Assembly: GCF_900455735.1 (NCBI RefSeq)
Contig: NZ_UAUI01000011.1
Span: forward strand, 620,001 to 684,000
Source of the DNA: Rhodococcus wratislaviensis
GTDB lineage: Bacteria > Actinomycetota > Actinomycetes > Mycobacteriales > Mycobacteriaceae
Length of the DNA stretch: 64,000 nt
Reading direction: 5' to 3'
The notes below the pieces were generated by a model. The model had not been told where the DNA came from. It worked only from the letters and a program-made list of their open reading frames with translations, and did no database searches. The stretch's first letter is position 1. Each line of letters begins with the position of its first letter. Made by a program: the position numbers and the translations under genes. Positions 50,717-58,206 of this stretch are shown here, piece by piece.

Positions 50717-50753
50717 GTGAGTGATTACTCACTTGAAGTGAAGCTATATTCAC
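50717..50753. promoter_or_regulatory. Two TetR operators upstream of the acyl-CoA dehydrogenase gene
   Basis: GTGAGT-GATT-ACTCAC (50717-50732) and GTGAAG-CTAT-ATTCAC (50738-50753) are 16-bp dyads whose starts are exactly 21 bp apart, two helical turns. They match the family of sites at 44928 and 49468. The layout suggests cooperative binding of two dimers on one DNA face. Confidence 0.65.
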
Positions 50754-50815
50754 ACCAAGGTGTCGTCAACCCCGGGCACTGGCCCGGTTCCGCATCGGCT
50801 GAGTAGGCTCGACTC

Positions 50816-51766
50816 ATGCCGGTCACCTGGTCGGACGAGGTAGATGACGTCATCGGCGGCGATCTGACCTGCGGGTTCGCGTACATCACGCCCGCAGGTG
50901 GGGCCGTGGTGACGGCGGTGGCGCCCCTCGGGCTGCGCGACCGCGAGCGGGGGACAGTCGGCTTCACCACCTCGCTGGGGTTCGGCCGCAAGCTCGATCG
51001 CATCAAGGATGAACCCCGGGTGGCGCTCGCCTACCACGCCCGCGAGCACGGGATCGGCGACTCCACCAATCAGCGCTATGTGCTCGTGCAGGGAGACGCG
51101 ACGTTCGATCCCACCCCCGACCCGGAACTGCTCGACGAGATCGGCCGACGCTCGGTCCCCTACGCGGGCGAGCCACGCCGAGGCGTGTTCTGGGACCGGT
51201 GGCTCAGCGCGTACTACTCCGACCGGGTACCGGTGACGGTCACGGTGACACGTGTCATCGCCTGGCCCGACCTGCACCTGACCGGCCCGCCCGAGGTGTT
51301 CGGCGCACCGTTACCCGCGGTGGACGCGGAACCCCAGACCCCGCCGAAGAAGGGCATCGGCCCCCGCGTGGATGCGGCCAAGACCGGGGAGCGCGCGGCG
51401 AAGCTGTCGCACCGGCTGCTCGCCTACCGTCAGGCGGACGGATATCCGGCCGTCGTACCGGTCGACGTGAGTTCTGCGAGCAGCGAGGGCGTGCGCCTGA
51501 CGGTGCCCGCAGGAGTGCCGCAGGGCGGCCGCCGCGCAGGGCTGCTCGCCCACGCCTATCGCGCCCAGCTCGTCGGACTCGAGTCGCGTCAGAACTCCGG
51601 CTGGATCGAGGTCACGGGCACCGAGGCGCTGTACGCACCCCATACCCAGACCGGGTTCGCGGCGCCGCCGAACAAGACCCTCCTGCTCCTCGCCAACGGT
51701 TTTCTGGCCCGGCGGGGGTTGGCGAAGGCCCGCAAGGAGGGCCGGACCCAGGCCACCGGCGCCTGA
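50816..51766 (+). CDS. Pyridoxamine 5'-phosphate oxidase-family FMN-binding protein
   Basis: 316 residues. The N-terminal part (about 1-170) resembles the split beta-barrel flavin-binding domain (TPAGGAVVTAVAPLGLRDRERGTVGFTTSLGFGRKLDRIKDEPRVALAYH). Residues 180-310 are a second related region. It lacks enough motif to name a substrate; relatives are FMN- or F420-dependent oxidoreductases. It is not part of the cyclohexanecarboxylate operon and is divergent from the dehydrogenase. Confidence 0.75.
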   Translation: MPVTWSDEVDDVIGGDLTCGFAYITPAGGAVVTAVAPLGLRDRERGTVGFTTSLGFGRKLDRIKDEPRVALAYHAREHGIGDSTNQRYVLVQGDATFDPTPDPELLDEIGRRSVPYAGEPRRGVFWDRWLSAYYSDRVPVTVTVTRVIAWPDLHLTGPPEVFGAPLPAVDAEPQTPPKKGIGPRVDAAKTGERAAKLSHRLLAYRQADGYPAVVPVDVSSASSEGVRLTVPAGVPQGGRRAGLLAHAYRAQLVGLESRQNSGWIEVTGTEALYAPHTQTGFAAPPNKTLLLLANGFLARRGLAKARKEGRTQATGA

Positions 51767-51822
51767 TTCGGACGTCATACGTGGTTCACCGCCGACGCGT
51801 CCGTCGCGGTATTCTCGCCTCA

Positions 51823-51836
51823 ACCGAACCTTCGGT
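51823..51836. promoter_or_regulatory. PaaR-like operator upstream of the TetR gene
   Basis: ACCGAA-CC-TTCGGT is a 14-bp dyad located 62-75 bp before the ATG at 51898. It resembles the ACCG...CGGT core of PaaR operators known from actinobacteria. Autoregulation is inferred. Confidence 0.5.
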
Positions 51837-51897
51837 CGGCTCCGTGTATGTCGGCGCACCGATGCGGTGGAGTTCTGCACCTGGAAGGATTGCGCGC

Positions 51898-52509
51898 ATG
51901 ACTACGGCACGCCCCGCACGGAAGACCGGATCGCCCGGACGTCCCGGCTACGACCTCGACTCACTGCTCGCTGTCGCCGTGAAGGTGTTCAACGACAAGG
52001 GCTACGACGGCACCAGCATGGAGGTGCTGGCCCAGCGCCTGGGAATCACGAAGTCGTCGATCTATCACCACGTGTCCGGGAAGTCGGAGCTGCTCGAACT
52101 GGCACTGTCGCGTGCGCTCAACGCCCTCTTCGCGGTCACCACCGAGGAGAAGGCGACGAGTGGCCGGTACATCGACCGTCTCGATTACCTCGTCCGCCGC
52201 AGTGTCGAGGTACTCGCCGCCGAGCTTCCCTACGTGACGCTCCTGCTGCGCGTTCGGGGCAACACCGCGGTGGAGCGTCGCGCGCTCGCCCGCCGCCGCG
52301 AGTTCGACGCGTTCGTCAGCGACCTCGTCGTCGCGGCGGCGGAAGAGGGAGACCTGCGGCCCGGCATCGATCCCGCGCTCACCAGCCGGCTCGTGTTCGG
52401 CACGGTCAACTCGCTGATCGAGTGGTACCGCCCGCGCACCGGCGGGACGGTCGCCGACCTGGCGGACGCCGTCGTCGAGCTGACGTTCGACGGGCTGCGC
52501 CGCACCTGA
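51898..52509 (+). CDS. TetR-family regulator, PaaR-like
   Basis: 203 residues from the ATG at 51898. The HTH reads LLAVAVKVFNDKGYDGTSMEVLAQRLGITKSSIYHHVSGKSELLELAL (about 20-68), very close to actinobacterial PaaR proteins, which repress phenylacetate catabolism and respond to phenylacetyl-CoA. No paa genes are in the window, so its targets are elsewhere or it is a paralogue serving another CoA ester pathway. It follows the FMN-binding protein gene by 131 bp. Confidence 0.85.
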   Translation: MTTARPARKTGSPGRPGYDLDSLLAVAVKVFNDKGYDGTSMEVLAQRLGITKSSIYHHVSGKSELLELALSRALNALFAVTTEEKATSGRYIDRLDYLVRRSVEVLAAELPYVTLLLRVRGNTAVERRALARRREFDAFVSDLVVAAAEEGDLRPGIDPALTSRLVFGTVNSLIEWYRPRTGGTVADLADAVVELTFDGLRRT

Positions 52510-52591
52510 CCACCGTGCCGTCGCACGCCTTCCTCGCGACCGGCGTCATCGCACTCACCATCGAGGCTCATGCGCCGGCGAACAGCACCCC

Positions 52592-53059
52592 CTAGACGTT
52601 CGCGGCGCGAAGCAGGGGTCGCCGCATCGCTTCCAGGCCCGCGACGACCGCCACGGCGATCACCACGTGCATGACCGAAAGCGCGATGGTGCTGGCGGTG
52701 TCGAAGTCGGCCTGAATGGTGAGGGCGATCGTCGCGAGCGGCAGCAGGGCGCCGATCACTTCGGCCGGCCGGATGACGGCTACCCATTTCAGCGAGATCA
52801 GCGCGGCCAGTGTCATCCCGAGCAGTATCGGAACGACCGTCAGCATGACGACACCGCCGGGCGCCACACTGCTGGTCTTACCGGCGTCCGTCATCTCGAA
52901 GGAACCGCCGGCCGCCAATCCCAGCAACCAGATCACCAGGTTGGGGACGAGCGCGCCGATCGCTGTCGCGGCGATCGCCCAGGGGCGGCTCAGTTCGAGC
53001 GTCGCAGGGTTGAGGCGTGAGGTCGTGGTTGCAGAAGTGGTGGTTCCAGTGCTGGACAT
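52592..53059 (-). CDS. Four-helix membrane protein (DUF6069-like)
   Basis: 155 residues from the ATG at 53057-53059. A Ser/Thr-rich N-terminus (SSTGTTTSATTTS) is followed by four hydrophobic helices (WAIAATAIGALVPNLVIWLLGLA; GGVVMLTVVPILLGMTLAALI; GALLPLATIALTIQA; MHVVIAVAVVAGLEA). It matches the small integral-membrane proteins of unknown function common in actinobacteria. No catalytic motif is seen. A GTG at 53068 is another start. Confidence 0.7.
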   Translation of the reverse strand: MSSTGTTTSATTTSRLNPATLELSRPWAIAATAIGALVPNLVIWLLGLAAGGSFEMTDAGKTSSVAPGGVVMLTVVPILLGMTLAALISLKWVAVIRPAEVIGALLPLATIALTIQADFDTASTIALSVMHVVIAVAVVAGLEAMRRPLLRAANV

Positions 53060-53230
53060 GTTCGTTACTCCCCTGTCGAGTGGACTTCGAATTGCTACTG
53101 ACCGATCCTGCAACCTCAACCATTGTTTGGGTCAAGGCCTGAAATCGAGGTCTTTTCGGTGAGACCTGACAGGTAGACCCGAGAGGAACCGAAAACTCAT
53201 CGCGGTCGGCCCCGATCGGCAACCTGAGGG

Positions 53231-53782
53231 ATGATGGCGGCTATGAACGCAGCCCCCACGACGCCACCCCGATCGCGGCGGCTCCGCAACCCACTCCGCA
53301 TTCTCGCGCGCTGGCTCGGCACCCGCGAGTGGATGATGCGCATGGCACCGGTGATCATCTGGCTGGAGTCGCACCTGCGCGCCTGGACCGGCAACCGGGT
53401 GAGCCTCGTCGGCATCGGCGGACTGCAGTCTCTGCAGGTGACGGTCCCAGGCCGCAAGAGCGGCACCCCGCGGACGACGGCCCTGCTCTGCATTCCCTAC
53501 GGCGACGGATACATCGTGACCGGTTCCAACTGGGGACGTCCCGAGCACCCGGCGTGGTCGGCGAACCTGCGTGCCGCCGACGAAGCACTCGTCAAGGCCG
53601 GGGCACACGAGTCCCGGATGCGCGTGCACATGGCCACCGGCGACGAACGCGAGAACCTCTGGAAGCTGGTGGTCGACTACTGGCCCGGCTACCTCATGGA
53701 GCATCGACGGTCCGGAGGACGCGACTTCCGGCTCTTCGTACTGGAGCCCACCGGATCGGCTACGACGACTCGCGAATCCTGA
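53231..53782 (+). CDS. Deazaflavin (F420)-dependent nitroreductase-family protein
   Basis: 183 residues. The pattern LQVTVPGRKSGTPRTTALLCIPYGDGYIVTGSNWGRPEHPAWSANLRA is typical of the Ddn family, which uses coenzyme F420 to reduce quinones or other substrates at the membrane. Its N-terminal region is basic with an amphipathic helix (IIWLESHLRAW). The 3' end overlaps the convergent tetR gene by 23 bp. The physiological substrate is unknown; host production of F420 is implied. Confidence 0.85.
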   Translation: MMAAMNAAPTTPPRSRRLRNPLRILARWLGTREWMMRMAPVIIWLESHLRAWTGNRVSLVGIGGLQSLQVTVPGRKSGTPRTTALLCIPYGDGYIVTGSNWGRPEHPAWSANLRAADEALVKAGAHESRMRVHMATGDERENLWKLVVDYWPGYLMEHRRSGGRDFRLFVLEPTGSATTTRES

Positions 53783-54350
53783 AGACGGGCTCCACGAAGC
53801 GTTCGACGGCGCGACGCTCCGCGGTCGCGTCGGGCAACGGCCAGGTCAACAGAGCCAGGACGACACGCACGATCCATCCCGCAGCCTCCTCGTCGGGCGC
53901 GATGCGGGTCAGTGAGATCGCCACCCGGCCGAGTTCGGGTGCGCGGGCCAGGTACTCGTCCGTACTTCTCGACCGTGCCCCGGTGAACCACCGCGCCAGC
54001 GTCGGCTCCGCGCGGATCTCCACCACCGCAGCGAGAATTGCCTCGACGATCCGCTCGGACGTCTCGAACGGTTCCAGCGTCTGCTCGATGCGTTCGGCCA
54101 CGGTGTCGGCGGCGCGTGACATCACGGCGTCGACGAGTGCCCGCTTGCCCCCGACATACCGGTAGAGCGTGGCGCGTGAGCACCCGGCACGCGCCGCGAC
54201 CTGGTCGACATCCACCCCGTCGATTCCGCGTTCGCGGATGAGGTCGGCCGCGGCGGCGTGAATCCTCTCGACGGCGAGCACCCGCCGGCTGCCGCCGGTC
54301 AACCAATCCGCGTGTTCCACCCGCTCCACCGTTCGAGACCTCGTTGCCAT
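53760..54350 (-). CDS. TetR-family regulator, divergent from P450 gene
   Basis: 196 residues. HTH in VERIHAAAADLIRERGIDGVDVDQVAARAGCSRATLYRYVGGKRALVDAV (about 28-78) and a variable C-terminal ligand domain. A GTCTCA-GCG-TGAGAC palindrome begins 3 bp upstream of its ATG, so it should autoregulate. A half-site, GTCTCA, at 54481-54486 before the divergent P450 gene raises the possibility that the P450 is a target. Confidence 0.87.
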   Translation of the reverse strand: MATRSRTVERVEHADWLTGGSRRVLAVERIHAAAADLIRERGIDGVDVDQVAARAGCSRATLYRYVGGKRALVDAVMSRAADTVAERIEQTLEPFETSERIVEAILAAVVEIRAEPTLARWFTGARSRSTDEYLARAPELGRVAISLTRIAPDEEAAGWIVRVVLALLTWPLPDATAERRAVERFVEPVFRIRESS

Positions 54351-54353
54351 TTT

Positions 54354-54368
54354 GTCTCAGCGTGAGAC
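54354..54368. promoter_or_regulatory. TetR autoregulatory operator
   Basis: GTCTCA-GCG-TGAGAC, a 15-bp perfect palindrome directly upstream of the tetR start codon (54348-54350). Confidence 0.6.
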
Positions 54369-54454
54369 GAATACACGAGAGATTCTAGAACATGTTTTCT
54401 TGTTTGGGTCCGTGATCAGCGACGATGGATCCGGATCCACTCGCGCTGAAACAC

Positions 54455-54486
54455 CGGCAAAATTGCCGTTGAACAGCGATGTCTCA
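54455..54486. promoter_or_regulatory. Dyad and TetR half-site upstream of P450 gene
   Basis: CGGCAA-AA-TTGCCG (54455-54468) is a perfect 6-bp-arm palindrome, and a GTCTCA half-site (54481-54486) of the neighbouring TetR follows. Both lie 85-120 bp before the P450 start, in the 220-bp divergent promoter region. Confidence 0.45.
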
Positions 54487-54571
54487 GTCTTCCGGCCACC
54501 CTTGACAGCACCCTCCTCCGACGCGAACTGTGGTGATCCATAACAGGTTCTTGTCAACAAGGAGTTGCTCG

Positions 54572-55810
54572 ATGGCCCACTCGCCGACCCGCGGAATCGA
54601 CATCTTCGATCCCGTCCATCTCGACGAACCGAACGAGCTCTATCGGACACTCCGCGAGCACTCCCCCGTCCACCACATCGCCGGCACCGACTTCTTTCTG
54701 GTGTCCACGTGGGATCTCGTGACCGAGGCGGCGAACCGCACCGACGTCTTCTCGTCGAACCTCACCGGCGTGCTGGTGCAGCAACCGTCGGGACCGCCCG
54801 CGACGTTCGACCTGGACGGCGGCGGTCAGGCCGTGCACGTGCTGGCCACCGCCGACGACCCGACTCACCTGCACCATCGCAAGCTCGTCCTGCCCGCGCT
54901 CGGCCGCCGCATCCGCGCGCTGACCCCGACCGTGCACTCGCTCGTCGGCACTCTGTGGAACGAGGGACTGCGCGACGGGCAGATCGACTGGGCGTCCGCG
55001 ATGGCCGACCGGCTGCCGCTCGCGATGGTCGCGCAACTCATCGGCCTGCCCGAGTCGGACGTACCGCAGCTACTCACGTGGGCTTACGACAGCACGGAGA
55101 TGCTCGGCGGGGTCGTCGCCGCGGATCGACTCGGTCCCCTCGTCGCCTCCGCGGCCGAATTGGCTACCTACCTGCGGGCCGAACTCGTGCGGGCGAGGAC
55201 GAACCCCCGCGACGACCTCCTGGGGGTCCTCGCGCACGCATGCAGTGCCGGCGAACTCTCCGAGGACGTGGCGACACTCGTTCTGGTCCAGCTGGTCGGC
55301 GCCGGCGGCGAATCGACCGCGGGGCTGATCGCCAACGCGGCCCGCCTCCTCGCCACCCGCCCCGGACTGCAGACCCGGCTCCGGCAGCAACCCGCACTCG
55401 TCGACGCGTTCCTCGACGAGGCGCTCCGTCTCGAGTCGCCGTTCCGCGGCCACCACCGTCATGTCGTCGCGGACACCACGCTCGGGGGCGTCGATCTGCC
55501 CGCCGGCAAGCACCTGCTCCTGCTGTGGGGCGCGGCCAACCGGGATCCGGCCGTGTTCGAGCGTCCGGACGAGATAGTGCTCGACCGGCCGCACATCCGT
55601 TCCCATCTCGCGTTCGGCAAGGGCGTCCACTTCTGCGTCGGATCGGCGCTGGCCCGCATGGAGGCCCTCGCGGCCACCACCGCACTGCTCGCGCGCACCG
55701 ACAATTTCTCCCTCGCCGCCGACGCCGAGCCCAGTTGGGTCCCCAGCCTGTTCGTGCGCCGTCACAGCGCACTCCCGCTCCGGATCGGGCAGGCGACACG
55801 CCCTGATTGA
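54572..55810 (+). CDS. Cytochrome P450
   Basis: 412 residues from the ATG at 54572 with AAGGAG upstream. It is a soluble bacterial class I P450: I-helix VGAGGESTAG, ExxR (EALRLES), and the heme loop HLAFGKGVHFCVGSALARME with Cys355. It requires a ferredoxin and reductase, not encoded nearby. The following TetR, acyl-CoA ligase and carboxylase genes suggest it hydroxylates a precursor that is then activated to a CoA ester and carboxylated. The substrate is not evident. The stop overlaps the promoter of the next gene. Confidence 0.9.
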   Translation: MAHSPTRGIDIFDPVHLDEPNELYRTLREHSPVHHIAGTDFFLVSTWDLVTEAANRTDVFSSNLTGVLVQQPSGPPATFDLDGGGQAVHVLATADDPTHLHHRKLVLPALGRRIRALTPTVHSLVGTLWNEGLRDGQIDWASAMADRLPLAMVAQLIGLPESDVPQLLTWAYDSTEMLGGVVAADRLGPLVASAAELATYLRAELVRARTNPRDDLLGVLAHACSAGELSEDVATLVLVQLVGAGGESTAGLIANAARLLATRPGLQTRLRQQPALVDAFLDEALRLESPFRGHHRHVVADTTLGGVDLPAGKHLLLLWGAANRDPAVFERPDEIVLDRPHIRSHLAFGKGVHFCVGSALARMEALAATTALLARTDNFSLAADAEPSWVPSLFVRRHSALPLRIGQATRPD

Positions 55811-55836
55811 CATTGACGTCAACATCAACACATACT
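55807..55836 (+). promoter_or_regulatory. Promoter and operator of the downstream tetR gene
   Basis: A perfect -35 TTGACA (55807-55812) is 18 bp from CATACT (55831-55836), predicting transcription at about 55843. The palindrome TTGACGTCAA (55813-55822) in the spacer, flanked by partial TTGA/TCAA repeats, is a likely repressor site. Confidence 0.55.
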
Positions 55837-55842
55837 GTGACC

Positions 55843-56463
55843 GTGACCACAAGTGAGGCTCAGGAGCGGGCGCGGTCGGCGCGGAAGGACAACGACGGTC
55901 CCCGCCGCCGCGAACTCCTGTGCGCCGCGAGCGCCTGCTTCGCCGAACTCGGCTACGACCGGACGACCGTCGAAGTGATCACCACCCGGGCCGAAGTGTC
56001 GCGGGCAACGTTCTACGCCTACTTCTCGTCGAAGGACGAGGTGTTCCACGCCGTCGCCGCCGACGTGTGCGAGGAGTTCCTCGAGGCCCAGCACGTGGAA
56101 GGACCGGCCAGCGAGGACCTGCGAGAGGTGCTGCGCACCACCACGAAAGCGTTCGTGGAAGCCGTATACACCAACGGGCGCGTCCTCGAACTGATCAGGC
56201 ACCGCGCCCGGCTCGACCCCGAGGTCGGCCGAAGCTGGACCACCGTGCAGACCCGGCTCATCCGCCGCTACACCCGGTTCATCGAGCGCATCAACGCCTC
56301 GTGCGACGTCACACCGTGCGCGCCGCCCGCCCGCATCGCGCAGACCCTCGCCGACGCCCAGCTCGCGGGCGCCGCCCGGCTGGTGGACGCGACGGCCCGT
56401 GAACAACGCCGGTACACCGCCGACCTGACCGCCATCTCCGAAAGACTCATCGGCTTCGCCTAG
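55843..56463 (+). CDS. TetR-family regulator of P450/carboxylase operon
   Basis: About 206 residues. HTH at about 30-75 (RRELLCAASACFAELGYDRTTVEVITTRAEVSRATFYAYFSSKDEVF). The start chosen is a GTG at 55843, where the predicted promoter places the transcription start; in-frame GTG at 55837 and TTG at 55807 are alternatives. It lies between the P450 gene and the acyl-CoA ligase, with a TTGACGTCAA operator in its promoter, so it probably represses this operon from within. Confidence 0.85.
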   Translation: MTTSEAQERARSARKDNDGPRRRELLCAASACFAELGYDRTTVEVITTRAEVSRATFYAYFSSKDEVFHAVAADVCEEFLEAQHVEGPASEDLREVLRTTTKAFVEAVYTNGRVLELIRHRARLDPEVGRSWTTVQTRLIRRYTRFIERINASCDVTPCAPPARIAQTLADAQLAGAARLVDATAREQRRYTADLTAISERLIGFA

Positions 56464-56496
56464 CAACGACAATCCGCACAGAATCGGGAGTTCGGT

Positions 56497-58206
56497 ATGC
56501 CCACTTCGCCTTCGAGCGACCCCACGGCACTGGAATCGGCCCTCGCCGAGATACGCGAACTCCAGGACGCCGCGTGGCCACCGCAGGTACCGCGGACGGT
56601 CGAGTACCCGATCGAGGGCCGCACCGTGATCGACTACCTGCGGCACTGGGCATCGGAGCGACCGCAGACCGTCGCGATCGACTTCTACGGCCGTGCCATC
56701 ACGTACACCGAACTCGACGAACTGTCCGACCGCTTCGCCGGCTGGCTCCGGAAGCGGGGCGCGGCCGCCGGCGACCGCGTCGGCGTCCATCTCACCAACT
56801 GTCCGCAGTTCCATGTCGCCATGCTCGGGATCCTGAAGATCGGCGCCGTCCACGTCCCGATCAACCCGTTGTTCCGGGAGCACGAACTCGCATACGAACT
56901 CGTGGACGCCGGTGTGGAGATCCTGCTGACCCAGGATTCTTTCGCGGACATGGTCGAATCCGTGCGCGACCAGACGGCGCTGCGGCACGTCGCGGTCACG
57001 GCGCTGTCGGACATGCTGCCGGACGAACCCAGCGTGGCACCACCGTTCCCCCACGCCTCCGCAGTCACCGACTGGGCGGAGATCATGAACACCCGACGCG
57101 CCAAGCCGATTCCGATGGATCCCGACGCGCTGGCGGCACTGAACTACACCGGGGGCACCACCGGGATGCCGAAGGGCTGCGAACACACGCAGGCGCACAT
57201 GGTCTACACCGCCGCCACCGCGACGCTGGCAGGCGGCAGGCAGGTGGGCGAGGCTCCCCCGGTGGTCCTCGGATTCCTGCCCATCTTCTGGATCGCCGGC
57301 GAGGACTTCGGCATCCTGTATCCGCTGATCAACGGCGGCACCGTCGTGCTCCTCAACCGCTGGGACCCGGACGCCGCGGCGACGCTCGTCGAAAGTCGTG
57401 GGGTGACGTCGATGGTGGGGACGGTCGACAACTTTGTGGAACTGATGGACCTGCCCGGCTTCCGCGACAGAGACTTCTCCACCCTCGACAACGCGATGGC
57501 CGTGTCGTTCGTGCTCAAACTCGACCCCGCGATTCGCGGGCGCTGGCGCGACGCCACCGGTCACGTGCTGCGGGAAGCGAGCTACGGTATGACGGAGACG
57601 CACACCGCCGACACCATCACGCTCGGTTTCCAGACCGGCGACGAAAACCTGCTCAGCCAACCCGTGTTCTGCGGACTCCCGGTTCCGGGCACCGACGTGC
57701 TGATCGTCGACGAGGCCGGTGCGCCCGTGCCGGTGGGGCAACCCGGACAGATCATCGTCCGCAGTCCGTCGCTGCTCACCGGTTACTACGGCAAACCCGA
57801 TGCCACCGCCGCCGCGCTCCGCGACGGCTGGCTCCAGACCGGCGATGTCGGCAAGCTGAACGGCAAAGGCGCACTGCACTATCTGGCGCGCAACAAGGAA
57901 ATGATCAAGACCAACGGAATGAGCGTGTTCCCCTCCGAGGTGGAGGCACTGCTCCTGCTGCATCCCGACATCCAGTCGGCCGCGGTCGTCCCGAAGCCCG
58001 ATCCGGGCAAGGGTCAGGTGCCGTTCGCCTTCGTCCAGCTCCTGCCCGACCGCCAGGTTTCCGCAGAGGAACTGCGGGAGTGGGCGGCCCGGAACATGGC
58101 CACATACAAGGTCCCCACCGTCGAGGTCCTCGACGCCCTACCCATGACGGCGACCGGGAAGGTCCGCAAGGCCGACCTGTTCGCTCTGGCCGAGGAGTAC
58201 AAGTGA
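56497..58206 (+). CDS. Acyl-CoA synthetase (ANL superfamily)
   Basis: 569 residues. ATP motif NYTGGTTGMPKG, the YGMTETHTADT signature, the hinge region GWLQTGDVG...ARNKEMIKTNGMSVFPSEVE and the catalytic-Lys end MTATGKVRKADL. It converts a carboxylic acid to its CoA thioester. The stop overlaps the carboxylase GTG by GTGA, so the product is probably handed to the carboxylase. The start is ATG at 56497. The acid substrate is unknown. Confidence 0.88.
   Translation: MPTSPSSDPTALESALAEIRELQDAAWPPQVPRTVEYPIEGRTVIDYLRHWASERPQTVAIDFYGRAITYTELDELSDRFAGWLRKRGAAAGDRVGVHLTNCPQFHVAMLGILKIGAVHVPINPLFREHELAYELVDAGVEILLTQDSFADMVESVRDQTALRHVAVTALSDMLPDEPSVAPPFPHASAVTDWAEIMNTRRAKPIPMDPDALAALNYTGGTTGMPKGCEHTQAHMVYTAATATLAGGRQVGEAPPVVLGFLPIFWIAGEDFGILYPLINGGTVVLLNRWDPDAAATLVESRGVTSMVGTVDNFVELMDLPGFRDRDFSTLDNAMAVSFVLKLDPAIRGRWRDATGHVLREASYGMTETHTADTITLGFQTGDENLLSQPVFCGLPVPGTDVLIVDEAGAPVPVGQPGQIIVRSPSLLTGYYGKPDATAAALRDGWLQTGDVGKLNGKGALHYLARNKEMIKTNGMSVFPSEVEALLLLHPDIQSAAVVPKPDPGKGQVPFAFVQLLPDRQVSAEELREWAARNMATYKVPTVEVLDALPMTATGKVRKADLFALAEEYK

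Noticed and set aside
54384-54397. LexA/SOS-box-like sequence around AACATGTT
   Set aside because: The flanks do not match the TCGAAC-N4-GTTCGA consensus of actinobacterial LexA.
55825-57963. A 712-codon minus-strand frame across tetR and the acyl-CoA ligase
   Set aside because: Spans two well-supported plus-strand genes and shows no homologous motifs.
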